Shown: piece after piece, positions 26,230 to 35,697 of the stretch
How positions within the stretch are numbered: position 1 is the stretch's first letter
How the letters are laid out: each line of letters opens with the position of its first letter
Position numbers and translations under genes: made by a program
Assembly: GCF_008933165.1 (NCBI RefSeq)
Contig: NZ_WBVQ01000002.1
Coordinates: forward strand, 1,015,569-1,079,568
DNA: 64,000 bases
Direction of reading: 5' to 3'
Source: Phaeocystidibacter marisrubri
GTDB lineage: Bacteria; Bacteroidota; Bacteroidia; Flavobacteriales; Schleiferiaceae
Notes under the pieces: generated by a model
What the model was told of the DNA's origin: nothing
Databases searched by the model: none
Seen by the model: the letters and a program-made list of their open reading frames with translations, nothing else

Positions 26230-26240
26230 AATTCCAAGTC

Positions 26241-26900
26241 ATGCTCGACAAAACCGGTATCGCAAAAAGAATCGCTAAAGAAATGAAAGACGGTTGGTAT
26301 GTCAATCTTGGTATTGGTATTCCAACTTTGGTAGCCAACTATATTCCCGAAGGTATTTCGGTAGAGTTTCAAAGTGAAAATGGCATCTTGGGCATGGGCC
26401 CTTTCCCATTCGACGGGGAGGAAGATGCCGACTTAATCAACGCAGGTAAACAGACCATTACTGCTTTGCCAGGTGCGTCGTTCTTTGACAGTGCAACGAG
26501 CTTCGGGATGATCCGTGGTCAACATGTACAAATGACGGTGCTAGGTGCCATGGAAGTGGCAGATAACGGCGACATCGCCAACTGGAAAATTCCTGGAAAA
26601 ATGGTGAAGGGTATGGGTGGCGCCATGGATCTCGTCGCTTCGGCCGAGAATATCATCGTTGCCATGATGCACACCAACCGAGCGGGTCAGAGCAAGCTTC
26701 TCAAAGAATGTACACTTCCCATTACAGGAGTTCAGTGTGTGAAGAAAGTAGTGACCGATTTAGCCGTCTTGGAAATTGATCCAGAAGGCAAGGGATTCAT
26801 TCTAGTAGAACGAGCGCCAGGCGTAAGTGTGGATCAAATTCGCGCAGCCACAGAAGGAAGGTTGATCGTAGAAGGAGAGATTCCTGAGATGGATATTTGA
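26241..26900 (+). CDS. scoB: 3-oxoacid CoA-transferase subunit B
   Basis: This 219-residue beta subunit carries the catalytic glutamate: Glu46 in FQSENGILGMGP, which forms the glutamyl-CoA thioester. Other family blocks are YVNLGIGIPTLVANYIP (about residues 18-34), GASFFDSATSFGMIRG and MVKGMGGAMDLVASA. The length is normal. It pairs with subunit A at 24929-25627, from which it is separated by the four-helix-bundle insertion, so it may now need its own ribosome loading or even its own promoter. The last codons overlap nothing; the membrane protein gene starts 8 bases later. Confidence 0.92.
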   Translation: MLDKTGIAKRIAKEMKDGWYVNLGIGIPTLVANYIPEGISVEFQSENGILGMGPFPFDGEEDADLINAGKQTITALPGASFFDSATSFGMIRGQHVQMTVLGAMEVADNGDIANWKIPGKMVKGMGGAMDLVASAENIIVAMMHTNRAGQSKLLKECTLPITGVQCVKKVVTDLAVLEIDPEGKGFILVERAPGVSVDQIRAATEGRLIVEGEIPEMDI

Positions 26901-26908
26901 TTCTCTCA

Positions 26909-28396
26909 ATGCCTACGCACAGGAACCTCCATTCTATTCTGGCAACGATTGCTTTCGTTGGGGCGATTGTCTTCCATTTTACCATCTTCACGTCCTATAA
27001 TATCAAGTGGACCGATAGCGACCAAACCGTTATGTGGACTGCTAGTGAAGACATGGCGAATGGACATTTCCACGAACCTAGATTCTATGGTCAAGACTAT
27101 GGAAACATGGCCGAAGCACTGTTGGCAGCTCCTTTGGTAGCTCTCGGAGGTGAACCTTATCAAGTCGTTCCGCTGATTACCCATTTGATGGTCCTCTCCA
27201 TCATTTTTAACCTCTTTTATTTCTTTTGGAAAGAAGGAAAAAGAGAGTGGGCGATCTCCATTGTTGCCTTATCAGTTACGCTCGCTTATTACACCGATAT
27301 TCAGATGAGTCTTCCCCGGGCATATATCCCGGGAATTGCCCTTTCGAGCTTTAGCATTTATTTTCATCAGAGAAAAAGTGCCCTGGCCTTTCTAACACTC
27401 GGACTTCTCTCCATTCTCTCGTTGAGTTTGAATGTGAGCGCGATTTTCCTCCTTGCTCCCATTCTTCTGCATCAGTTCTTTCAATCCGTAGTGAAGAAGA
27501 CCTTTCTCATCTACTTTTCAGTGGGCGCGATGATAGGAGTAATCATACATCTCGGAATTCAGCACTTTTATACCCTCCACCCAGAGATTATTGTGCACTC
27601 CTTTAAATTCCGATTATCTACCTACGATTTTGGCGAGTCCATTAAAAAGCTTCACGAGACCTTTCGAGGATTTATTCCACTCATCCACACCCGTGGACTA
27701 GGGTTCCTTGTTCTCCTATTGATCGTCATCCTGTATAACTTCATTCGAAAGAATACTCAAACTGCCCTTATTGGCCTTTCTGTTCTGATCATTCTTTTGT
27801 TCAGCTTAACCAGCAATAAAGCGCACGATGGGTTTGAATCGGTTTACTTCAGTACGAGTAGGATGTACTTGGCACTTCCCTTTACATTACTCCTCGTATT
27901 GGGCTTTTCGTTCAAGAAGGTTCCAATCCTTGTGCCTATTCTTCTGATACCCATATCTGGTATATCCGCTTGGAGTAAAATCAACACAGGTTATGAGGAC
28001 TTTCATCTCTTTGGCTACAGAATGGTGCAAGTCCGATCTGTGGAGCAACTACAAGAAGAGTGTGAGTCTTTGTATCAAGCCTGCGAACAACACCAAACAG
28101 AATTGATCATCTTTGGGACCGATGGACCTGACATCCTCAACTACGGCTGCAGTGTGTTAAATGACCCCTCCCTTATTAGCGTTAGATTGGGTAAGGAAAG
28201 GCGAAGATGGATTTGGGAGGAAACCAGCTCAACGAAACACTCAAACATCTTGTTTTATGGGGGGCTAGATGAAGACCTCCTCGAGGAAGAAATAGAGGTC
28301 TTACAGATTGGTGAAAGGCAATTCATCCTATCTGGCCCTAGCCATTCTCCATCAGAGTGGGCAAGCATATTGGGATGGCCTGTTGACAAGACATAA
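26909..28396 (+). CDS. Multi-pass membrane protein, GT-C-like
   Basis: This 495-residue protein has about ten hydrophobic segments (first at residues 8-26) and a soluble C-terminal domain (about 370-495). After the first helix an acidic loop, WTDSDQTVMWTASEDMANG, resembles the first periplasmic loop of GT-C glycosyltransferases, which use polyprenyl-phosphate sugars. HEPRFYGQDYGNMAEALLAAP continues that loop. The family is not certain. I chose the ATG at 26909 rather than an upstream TTG that overlaps scoB. It is the first of three same-strand membrane proteins of this general build, suggesting a surface-glycan role, which is inference. Confidence 0.6.
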   Translation: MPTHRNLHSILATIAFVGAIVFHFTIFTSYNIKWTDSDQTVMWTASEDMANGHFHEPRFYGQDYGNMAEALLAAPLVALGGEPYQVVPLITHLMVLSIIFNLFYFFWKEGKREWAISIVALSVTLAYYTDIQMSLPRAYIPGIALSSFSIYFHQRKSALAFLTLGLLSILSLSLNVSAIFLLAPILLHQFFQSVVKKTFLIYFSVGAMIGVIIHLGIQHFYTLHPEIIVHSFKFRLSTYDFGESIKKLHETFRGFIPLIHTRGLGFLVLLLIVILYNFIRKNTQTALIGLSVLIILLFSLTSNKAHDGFESVYFSTSRMYLALPFTLLLVLGFSFKKVPILVPILLIPISGISAWSKINTGYEDFHLFGYRMVQVRSVEQLQEECESLYQACEQHQTELIIFGTDGPDILNYGCSVLNDPSLISVRLGKERRRWIWEETSSTKHSNILFYGGLDEDLLEEEIEVLQIGERQFILSGPSHSPSEWASILGWPVDKT

Positions 28397-28410
28397 TGCG
28401 TAATTAGATT

Positions 28411-28441
28411 GAGCGAAAAGAAAATCTAGCACTTTTTGCTC
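28411..28441. other. Intergenic hairpin
   Basis: GAGCGAAAAG pairs with CTTTTTGCTC (one G-T pair) across an 11-base loop. There is no T-run beyond the stem, so it may be a weak terminator or an mRNA-end structure between the two membrane-protein genes. Confidence 0.35.
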
Positions 28442-28499
28442 AGAGCATCTGTCGTTCAAAATACAGGAGAATATCAAACTGATTTTTTAAGTCCATTCA

Positions 28500-29834
28500 A
28501 TGTCTTCACTCTCAAAATATTCCATTCTCCTCATTGTGCTCATAGGAGCCATCTTTTATAAAATAGATGATCCGTTGGATTCTGAATACAATTGGAAAGT
28601 GATATCCTTTGATGTTGCAGGCTACTATTCGTACTTACCGGGATATCTCATTTATGACGACCCCGGACTTGAGCACGATTTTGATGGCGACAAGCTAATC
28701 CACTATTACGGTCCACAAGGTTCGCCAGGCAAACCCTATGCGACCAAATACACCATGGGCCTAGCCTATCAATATGCACCCGGCTTTTTGATTAGCCATT
28801 GGATCATTAAAACCTTCACGGATTATCCGCCCAATACACTCTCACCACCTTACCATAGGGCATTGCTTTATTCAGGTTATTTGAGTTTTCTCATCGGTTT
28901 GATCTTCTTAAGGAAAGTACTTCTCTTCTTCTTTTCAGAGAAAGTAACAGCAACGCTACTCGTGCTCTATTTTATCGGGACCAATCTACTCACCAACGTA
29001 CTTTTCAAAGCAGCACTTCCGCACGTATGGCTCTTTACGGATGTATGCATATTGATGTGGCTAGCCATTCGATATTCCCAGAGTCGTAAAGCACATTTCC
29101 TGTGGATGATTGGCCTCCTTTCTGGAGTGATTGTCCTAACTCGTTATACCGATGCATTGATTATAGTTACAATTGGGTTAGCCATTCTCTGGTACAACAA
29201 GGAAGAGCTTCGCAAACAGAGCTTCTGGATAAAAGGAATATTACCTGCTCTTTTTCTATTTGCACTTGTGTTTGTGCCACAAATCTATCATTGGAAAACC
29301 ATCACAGGTCAATACTTCTATGATGGTTACTACGACGAAGGCTTTCATTGGCTAGATTCCAAAGTCTGGTGGGGCCTATTCTCTTCCTTTAAAGGGTGGT
29401 TCATCTATAGTCCAATTATGCTTTTAGTGATTCCGGGGTTCATACTCCTCTACCAAAGAGAGAAGGCTGCATTTCACGTTCTCTTCTGGCCTTTTGCCCT
29501 GACCATCTATGTCATTTTTGCTTGGTGGTGCTGGTGGTATGGTGGAGCATATGGTTGTAGGCCTCTGATCGAATGGATGCCGTTACTGGCCTTACCTGTA
29601 GGGTTGACTTTAGATTGGATAATAAAGAGACCGAAAGTTCTCATCCTACTTACTCCACTTCTAGCAGGAGCTTGTTATCACTCTCTGTTCATGAGCCATC
29701 ATTACATGATCAAGACCTATCATTCGGATAAATGCACATTTGAAGTGATCGAACAACTATACATCGATGGGAACAGAACACAAGAATTAATTGATGCAGA
29801 AGGGAGTTTATACAGGTCTAAACTGCCTCAATAA
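28500..29834 (+). CDS. Multi-pass membrane protein, unknown
   Basis: This 444-residue protein has about ten membrane segments (first at residues 5-21). Its first loop (DDPLDSEYNWKVISFDVAGYYSYLPGYLIYDD) lies where GT-C enzymes keep their acidic catalytic residues. A Trp-rich helix (FAWWCWWYGGAYGCRPLIEW, about 340-359) is a feature I associate with a Bacteroidota membrane family of unnamed function. No firm family can be given. It begins 104 bases after the previous membrane protein, with a hairpin between, and the next one starts 47 bases after its stop. It is likely part of the same surface-polysaccharide-type locus. Confidence 0.6.
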   Translation: MSSLSKYSILLIVLIGAIFYKIDDPLDSEYNWKVISFDVAGYYSYLPGYLIYDDPGLEHDFDGDKLIHYYGPQGSPGKPYATKYTMGLAYQYAPGFLISHWIIKTFTDYPPNTLSPPYHRALLYSGYLSFLIGLIFLRKVLLFFFSEKVTATLLVLYFIGTNLLTNVLFKAALPHVWLFTDVCILMWLAIRYSQSRKAHFLWMIGLLSGVIVLTRYTDALIIVTIGLAILWYNKEELRKQSFWIKGILPALFLFALVFVPQIYHWKTITGQYFYDGYYDEGFHWLDSKVWWGLFSSFKGWFIYSPIMLLVIPGFILLYQREKAAFHVLFWPFALTIYVIFAWWCWWYGGAYGCRPLIEWMPLLALPVGLTLDWIIKRPKVLILLTPLLAGACYHSLFMSHHYMIKTYHSDKCTFEVIEQLYIDGNRTQELIDAEGSLYRSKLPQ

Positions 29835-29880
29835 ATTGTCTTTTCTTTGTTATCTGACTCTTTTAATTGAAACTGTATTC

Positions 29881-31428
29881 ATGCACTACGCGAAGAAACT
29901 TCTCTTACTCTTTACACTTCTTCTAGGCATATTCTTCGCCAGTGAAAGCTACAAGTACTTGGAATTGCGACCTCAAGGTCCGCACCAATGGAGGCAGACA
30001 GACTGTGCATCGTTCACACTGAATTACGCAAAAGACGACCTACCCCTTCTGGAACCGTCCATTCACAAACTTTTCTCAGACAATGGAACTACAGGCAAAA
30101 CAGCAGGGGAGTTTCCTCTACTCTATTACTTTGTAGGTCAAGTTTGGAAGGTTACAGGACAGAATGAGCCCTTGTACAGAATCATCAATTTGTCCATTTT
30201 CTGCTTGGGACTACTCGCATTGTTCCGTGCAATTTATCCCTTCATTCGCCATCGAGCACTAGCCTATCTACTGGCAGCACTCCCTTTGTCCATACCCGTT
30301 ATAACCTATTACGCCCCCAATTTTCTGCAAAACAGCACCGCATTGAGCATGGTGTTCATCGCATGGTCTTTCGTTTCTGCATTTATTCGAAATCCGAAAA
30401 TAGGCTATGCCTTGCTGGCGACCCTCTTTTTCGCACTTGGGGGTCTATTGAAAATTACAGCACTCATCAGCTTCCTGGCGTTACTGGGAACCTTAGCCAT
30501 CGACCTTCTCTGGAAGTTCGATAGTCGCGTGATCTTCAAAACAAAGAAGCGCGCCATCACCATACTTTCAACGAGTGCCGCATTCGTTCTTGGATCCTCT
30601 GCCCTTTGGTATAAAATGGCTCGAGATTACTGTACCGAACACGGGGGTTGGTTCACTTTTAACGATTTATGGCCCATTTGGAGAAGTACACCGGAATATA
30701 TCAAATCAACATTTGACAGGATTACGGACTACTGGAAATTTGAATTTTTTACAGGGGCTCAGTACATTTTACTGGTTCTTGCCATTGTGTTTGTCCTTAT
30801 AAAATTCAAGCGACTCCGCTTTTTTGAAAAGGGCATGATCGGTTTTCTCGTCATTGGAAACCTCAGTTATTTCCTCTTGTGGTTTAATGCGGCCTATGAC
30901 CACGACTACTATTTCATCAACCTCTATGCGCTTCCTGTCTTTTTACTATTCGTGCTATTCAAGTACACGGATTTAAGTCGGTGGTTACCGAAAAAGGCAT
31001 CCACTCCAGTGTTATGGGTTCTGACTATAGTCGCCTTGGGTTGGTCGGCGTCTTCTGCAAGCAAGAGCCTGCACATGCGCTACAACGGCTGGATAAACGG
31101 CAATGGACACAATCAGTTTGAAGACTTTTTTGATATCACTCCTTATCTTCGAAACGAACTGAAGATTGATAGAAAAGTTCCTGTTATCGTTTACCCTGAT
31201 CCAAGCTATAGCATCTCTTTGTACTTGGCAGATCAAGTGGGTTGGCCCATTCGAAGGAGTGCCAACGCTGCTGAGCTTTGGTACAGTATCAACCTGCATC
31301 AGCCCGCCTACATCCTCGTAAATGACACCACCGATTTCAATCGCAGAAACTACGCAGAGGATCTACCCATTGAGCGTGTAGGTAACCATAAGAGTGTGGA
31401 TATCTATCAGATTTCGAGGGAGCAATAA
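29881..31428 (+). CDS. Multi-pass membrane glycosyltransferase-like protein
   Basis: This 515-residue protein has an N-terminal helix (HYAKKLLLLFTLLLGIFFA) and about nine to ten further membrane segments. The first loop contains LRPQGPHQWRQTDCASFTLNYA, a pattern (HQWRQxD) typical of a family of GT39/PMT-like membrane proteins in Bacteroidota. A soluble C-terminal part (about 430-515) follows. I chose the ATG at 29881, because the longer upstream frame overlaps the previous gene and adds no sensible signal. It probably transfers a sugar from a lipid carrier outside the inner membrane; substrate unknown. It converges with the minus-strand gene at 31430 with only one base between. Confidence 0.65.
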   Translation: MHYAKKLLLLFTLLLGIFFASESYKYLELRPQGPHQWRQTDCASFTLNYAKDDLPLLEPSIHKLFSDNGTTGKTAGEFPLLYYFVGQVWKVTGQNEPLYRIINLSIFCLGLLALFRAIYPFIRHRALAYLLAALPLSIPVITYYAPNFLQNSTALSMVFIAWSFVSAFIRNPKIGYALLATLFFALGGLLKITALISFLALLGTLAIDLLWKFDSRVIFKTKKRAITILSTSAAFVLGSSALWYKMARDYCTEHGGWFTFNDLWPIWRSTPEYIKSTFDRITDYWKFEFFTGAQYILLVLAIVFVLIKFKRLRFFEKGMIGFLVIGNLSYFLLWFNAAYDHDYYFINLYALPVFLLFVLFKYTDLSRWLPKKASTPVLWVLTIVALGWSASSASKSLHMRYNGWINGNGHNQFEDFFDITPYLRNELKIDRKVPVIVYPDPSYSISLYLADQVGWPIRRSANAAELWYSINLHQPAYILVNDTTDFNRRNYAEDLPIERVGNHKSVDIYQISREQ

Positions 31429-31429
31429 C

Positions 31430-32791
31430 TCACTTCCGAACTAGAAAAGAGACAAGTGTTTTTTCTCTTACCGTAACAGAATCTAGTCGTTCCAAATGAG
31501 GATCAGCCTGAACCCGCTCCCAAGTCATACGACCTTCTCTTGTTCCTGTCATGCTATCCCAAATCAACAGATCTCCATTCTTTAGTTTCCCGCTAGGTTG
31601 AGCATCTAAATCGATCGACCAAAATCTTTGAATTCTGTCCCTATTAAATGGATCTAGATTCATGTAATACGCTGTGGCGGAAAACTGATAGGCTACCTTT
31701 TTGGATTCCCAATCCATCCCGCGATCTTTCAGCTTCTGAGTTATTTGCTCCGCCGCCTCTTGACCGCCATCTACCACTAAAGGGAATCTGTTATTCTCAT
31801 AAGCCTGAATACCAAAAATCAATGCGATCAATCCTATAGCAAACACAGGTTTAGGTAGGATATCAGACATGAAGAAACCTGCACAAAGTGCAAGTCCTGG
31901 CAGCGCAGTTGTCATGGTTCGAGCCAATCCAGCAGATCCCATCCAACCGTACCTCCACAAAACAACGTGTAGCGCTACAATTCCAAATGAGGCGATGAAT
32001 AAAAAGAGATGAAAAATCCTCTTTTCTCTTAGGATACTTACCAATGATAGTACTGCGAGAATCAACATAATCCACGGAGAAATCCGATGCCATTGATGTA
32101 TATAATGAACCCAATCACCGTGACCATAGGGCTGAGAAGTAGCACCATAAGGTTGATTGGTAATGATCCAATGCCAGTCGTAATCCGCAACGATCATCCC
32201 CATAATAGTAAAGAGGCCTGGAACTACTAATCCGTAAAACGCATACTTGATTTTTGCATTCAACAGACCGTAGATGGTGAACACTGGAAGTATGACAATT
32301 GCCTCAGGTCGCACTAAAAGACTTGCTCCCAGGAGGGTATACATCAAAGACCAATTTCCTTTTATTGAATAATATATCACACCCGAGAAGATCACCATGA
32401 ACAAGGGCTCGGTTAAGCCTCCTAAAACAACATAAGTGATGGAATTGCCAATTCCTGCGAATACACCAATCAACCAAGCTCCTTTTAAATTCAACTCCTG
32501 GGCAGATCGAGTGATTGCATAGCTCGTGATTGCGATAAACAGTACGTTCATCAAACGAATGCCTACCATACCCATCATCGCTGGCCCAGCCATAATAACT
32601 GTATAAAGCGGCTTAGCCCAATGATTAAAGGCATTCTCCGGATGCGCAAAAATGAATTTAGCGAATTGATAGTGCAAGATGCCGTCGGCTTGATCTACTA
32701 TCCCTTTTTGTTGAAGAAGAAGGAAAAGTAAAACAATCGCAGAAAGAGCGGCGGCTAGATAGGGCTCTTGTTTAGAAGACCAACGATTCAT
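31430..32791 (-). CDS. Multi-pass membrane protein, GT-C-like
   Basis: This 453-residue protein has about ten membrane helices, starting at residues 11-27 (LAAALSAIVLLFLLLQQ). The first loop has DQADGILHYQFAKFIFAHPE and NHWAKPLYTVIMAGP, an arrangement like that of mannosyltransferase-type GT-C proteins. LLGASLLVRPEAIVILPVF (about 160) is also common in that group. A soluble tail of about 110 residues follows. No exact family is recognised. It is encoded opposite to the three membrane proteins at 26.9-31.4 kb and is followed by 379 bases without a recognisable gene. Confidence 0.6.
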   Translation of the reverse strand: MNRWSSKQEPYLAAALSAIVLLFLLLQQKGIVDQADGILHYQFAKFIFAHPENAFNHWAKPLYTVIMAGPAMMGMVGIRLMNVLFIAITSYAITRSAQELNLKGAWLIGVFAGIGNSITYVVLGGLTEPLFMVIFSGVIYYSIKGNWSLMYTLLGASLLVRPEAIVILPVFTIYGLLNAKIKYAFYGLVVPGLFTIMGMIVADYDWHWIITNQPYGATSQPYGHGDWVHYIHQWHRISPWIMLILAVLSLVSILREKRIFHLFLFIASFGIVALHVVLWRYGWMGSAGLARTMTTALPGLALCAGFFMSDILPKPVFAIGLIALIFGIQAYENNRFPLVVDGGQEAAEQITQKLKDRGMDWESKKVAYQFSATAYYMNLDPFNRDRIQRFWSIDLDAQPSGKLKNGDLLIWDSMTGTREGRMTWERVQADPHLERLDSVTVREKTLVSFLVRK

Positions 32792-33170
32792 GAGAGCAAG
32801 ATTGAACGTATGAGAGTCATCTGAATAATCACTTTTAATACTGGAATAGTATCATCCTTCATGGTGAATCCAGTTTACCTTGACTTCAAAGTTAATCTTC
32901 TATTCGGGAATGGAGTATGATGCATGAAGTCCTATTTACTCATGTCAGTCATGCTCTACAGAATTGCGGTCTTACTTACCGCAGTCCCTACCTAAGTCAT
33001 TTGGATTCTCAACAACCGAATTTCCTCAAGACGATATCTATAGATAGTGAGAAAATAAGTACTGAACACGTTCAAGGAAACTCACGATGTTATGGTGGCA
33101 GACTCTATGATCATGAGGGAAGAATGCCTCTTCTTGATGTTGCCCACAAAAGCCAATAGTCCTAAGCCCT
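32792..33170. other. Intergenic stretch without a supported gene
   Basis: I see no RNA gene, strong hairpin or repeat here. An 80-codon plus-strand frame (32917-33159) has no family features or usable context, and I treat it as chance. The promoter of the minus-strand gene ending at 31430 should lie just right of 32791. Confidence 0.5.
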
Positions 33171-34289
33171 CTATCGAGATAACTCTAGATTTAAATCCTG
33201 AATAATTCCATACGGCACCTCCTTCAAGTTACTCTCCGTTCCCATGATCACCACGGCATCACGAGAAAAGAGCTCACTCCAGCGGTCTAGGCTATCCACG
33301 GGAACGATGCCATGTTCGGTGTCGTAATTGGTGTTGTTGTAGTACCAAAAGCTGTGCTGGTCCGACAACATGCGATGGTTCAATTTGAGCGAGTTAATGG
33401 TCCAAAAGTAACTGTCGGAAATAAAGAGAATATTAGGTCGCTTTCGTCCCATCGTATCCACTTCTACATCAAACATAAACTGACGATTCATGGAAGGAGG
33501 CCACCAGACATTCAAATGTTCCGCCAACTCTATGTCGCCATCCACAATGCTATCGGTCCACTGCCCTGTTTCGTAATGCAACTCTGTGTATTCAGAATGC
33601 TTAAATCTGCGCATAATGCTATCCATGGCCATGGTTGCTCCGTAAGCTGACCAATGGGTTCCGGTATTGGGAAATAGATCAACTCTCGACCTTCCTTTCA
33701 TTTCCAAGAACACTTGGTTCAGGTCGAGGAAATTCACATTGCTCTTTTCACACTCCTTCACAAATCGTTGCCAATTCGAGGTTGCTCCAGGTTCGTGTTT
33801 CAAATGATCCGGCAATTTCTCAGGCATGTATCTAACCTTGTTGGGCGCAATGACTACCAACATCTCGATTCCGGCGGTAGACAAGGTGTCTTGTAATCGT
33901 TTTAGCCCTCCAGCAATTTGCTCCCAATGCTCAACCTCCTTCAAATCGAATGCACGGAAGGATGGAAAGTAGTTGTATGCGAAGAGCTGATTGTCTTTCC
34001 CCACCAATACGTAGGTCTTAGATTCATTGTACAGGGAATAGAACAGCTGATTATGGGTTCGAATGAAAAGTGGACGCGTGCCCAAGGTGCGCTTGAACTG
34101 TGCTGTCACCCTATTTTGTAAGGATTCATCCATCCAAGAATCGAGCGTCCATTCCACTTCCTCTACCGCGTATTCCGCACCGTTCACATCAGCAACTTGA
34201 GGCCACTTTACGATGTTCTGAAGAAAGACGAGCACCATTGATCCGAAGACCAGAGCAAAGAGAATGCTATAGAGTCGAGGAGTTCTCAA
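33171..34289 (-). CDS. AlgJ/AlgX-like SGNH O-acetylation protein
   Basis: This 372-residue protein has one N-terminal membrane anchor (about residues 8-26) and an extracytoplasmic domain like those of AlgJ/AlgX, which acetylate polysaccharides together with an MBOAT partner. Signs are LVVIAPNKVRYMPEKLP (about 145), LFPNTGTHWSAYGA (about 208; the normal DxHW motif reads GTHW here) and ILFISDSYFW (about 285), the GDS-type serine region. The change at the first Asp of DxHW is worth noting. Its ATG overlaps the stop of the MBOAT gene by four bases, so the two are coupled and should act as a pair. The polymer that is modified is unknown. Confidence 0.78.
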   Translation of the reverse strand: MRTPRLYSILFALVFGSMVLVFLQNIVKWPQVADVNGAEYAVEEVEWTLDSWMDESLQNRVTAQFKRTLGTRPLFIRTHNQLFYSLYNESKTYVLVGKDNQLFAYNYFPSFRAFDLKEVEHWEQIAGGLKRLQDTLSTAGIEMLVVIAPNKVRYMPEKLPDHLKHEPGATSNWQRFVKECEKSNVNFLDLNQVFLEMKGRSRVDLFPNTGTHWSAYGATMAMDSIMRRFKHSEYTELHYETGQWTDSIVDGDIELAEHLNVWWPPSMNRQFMFDVEVDTMGRKRPNILFISDSYFWTINSLKLNHRMLSDQHSFWYYNNTNYDTEHGIVPVDSLDRWSELFSRDAVVIMGTESNLKEVPYGIIQDLNLELSR

Positions 34290-35692
34290 AACCGGAAGTA
34301 GATAAATGGATTGAAATCAGAACTCATCACAAAGGAAGCCGACAAGCTTAACAGTACCAATGACACCAGAGTGATTCGAATGGCCTTTCTAGGATTCAGG
34401 CTTTCAAATGGTGTAGACTCCGTTCTATCGGATCGAATGAACGCAACACGGAACGAAAGGAAGATCGCCAATGCGAGAATAATCCATTGGTGAGGATCAA
34501 TTGTAGGCCATCCATTCCAACTGCACATGGCATTTAAATAAATGGTGAACGTATCAGCATCCTCCAATCGGAACACCAGCCAGCCGAGCATGGCTATGAA
34601 GAAGGTAAATACGATGCGAACAAAGGCCGGGACGCGTGACATCCATTTCAGTAAGAAGGCGCGTTCGGTTACCAACCAAAATCCGTGAAATGCTCCCCAA
34701 ATCACAAAATTCCAACTGGCTCCGTGCCACAGTCCGCTCATCAAAAAAACCAACCAAAGGTTGATGTAGGTACGGCTAACAGAACCTCGATTTCCTCCTA
34801 AAGGAATGTACAGATAATCCCGCATCCAACTGCTTAGCGTAATGTGCCAACGGCGCCAAAATTCCGTGATGCTCTTGGAGATATAAGGATAGTTGAAATT
34901 CTCGGGGAAGTGGAAGCCCATCATCCGCCCCAATCCTATAGCCATGTCGGAATATCCCGAGAAATCGAAATAGATCTGGAAAGTATACGCTGCCAAAGCG
35001 ATCCAAGCCTCCCCAAAGTTCGGATCAGAAACATCGTTGTAATAGTGGTCTGCCACCTCGCCCAAGACGTTGGCAATTAGGACTTTTTTAGCTAACCCAA
35101 TGATGAAACGATAAATGCCTAACAATCGCTCTGATGGAATCAAGTTGGCTCTTCGGTCTACAATTTCATCCGCTATGTCCTTAAAACGCACAATAGGTCC
35201 CGCAATTAACTGAGGGAAAAGAACAACGAAAAGGGCATAGTCCACCCAACTTCGCATGGCTTCCTTCTCTCCTCTAGAAACATCAATGAGGTAGCTAATC
35301 TTTTGAAAGGTGAAGAAGGATATTCCAATGGGGAGTGCTACATCGGTCCAATGTACACCTGTCATGCCCAAAGCCATCAACAGACTGTTGAAGTTCTCTA
35401 CAAAGAAGTTGGCGTACTTGAAATAACCTAGTAAGCCCACGTTCAGTATCAGGCCGAGCGCCACCCATCTTCGCTTGCTCTGTCCTTTGTTCTGCGCAAT
35501 TTGATGACCGATGAAATAATCGGCTGTAATACTCGCGAACAACACAAGAACAAAGGCTGGGCCACCCCAAGCATAGAAAAACGTAGAGCCCAAAAGAGCC
35601 CAAACATTCTTGTACTTATACGGCAGTACGAAGTAGATCAAGAAGAAAATGGGCATAAACCCAAACATGAAAAAGATGCTACTAAATACCAT
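34286..35692 (-). CDS. MBOAT-family O-acyltransferase (AlgI-like)
   Basis: This 468-residue membrane enzyme moves acyl groups across the inner membrane for polysaccharide acylation. The family blocks are STFFYAWGGPAFVLVL (about 36-51), GYFKYANFF, LPIGISFFTFQKISYLIDV (about 120-138), PQLIAGPIVRF, YFDFSGYSDMAIGLGRMMG, FWRRWHITLSSWMRDYLYIP and LMSGLWHGASWNF with catalytic His323. The length is as in AlgI. It is translationally coupled to the AlgJ/X-like gene. The ABC-transporter gene upstream on the same strand ends five bases before its ATG, so all three may share a transcript. Confidence 0.93.
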   Translation of the reverse strand: MVFSSIFFMFGFMPIFFLIYFVLPYKYKNVWALLGSTFFYAWGGPAFVLVLFASITADYFIGHQIAQNKGQSKRRWVALGLILNVGLLGYFKYANFFVENFNSLLMALGMTGVHWTDVALPIGISFFTFQKISYLIDVSRGEKEAMRSWVDYALFVVLFPQLIAGPIVRFKDIADEIVDRRANLIPSERLLGIYRFIIGLAKKVLIANVLGEVADHYYNDVSDPNFGEAWIALAAYTFQIYFDFSGYSDMAIGLGRMMGFHFPENFNYPYISKSITEFWRRWHITLSSWMRDYLYIPLGGNRGSVSRTYINLWLVFLMSGLWHGASWNFVIWGAFHGFWLVTERAFLLKWMSRVPAFVRIVFTFFIAMLGWLVFRLEDADTFTIYLNAMCSWNGWPTIDPHQWIILALAIFLSFRVAFIRSDRTESTPFESLNPRKAIRITLVSLVLLSLSASFVMSSDFNPFIYFRF

Positions 35693-35697
35693 TTGGG

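Noticed and set aside
32917-33159. 80-codon plus-strand frame
   Set aside because: No recognisable family, no promoter or operon context, and composition typical of non-coding DNA.
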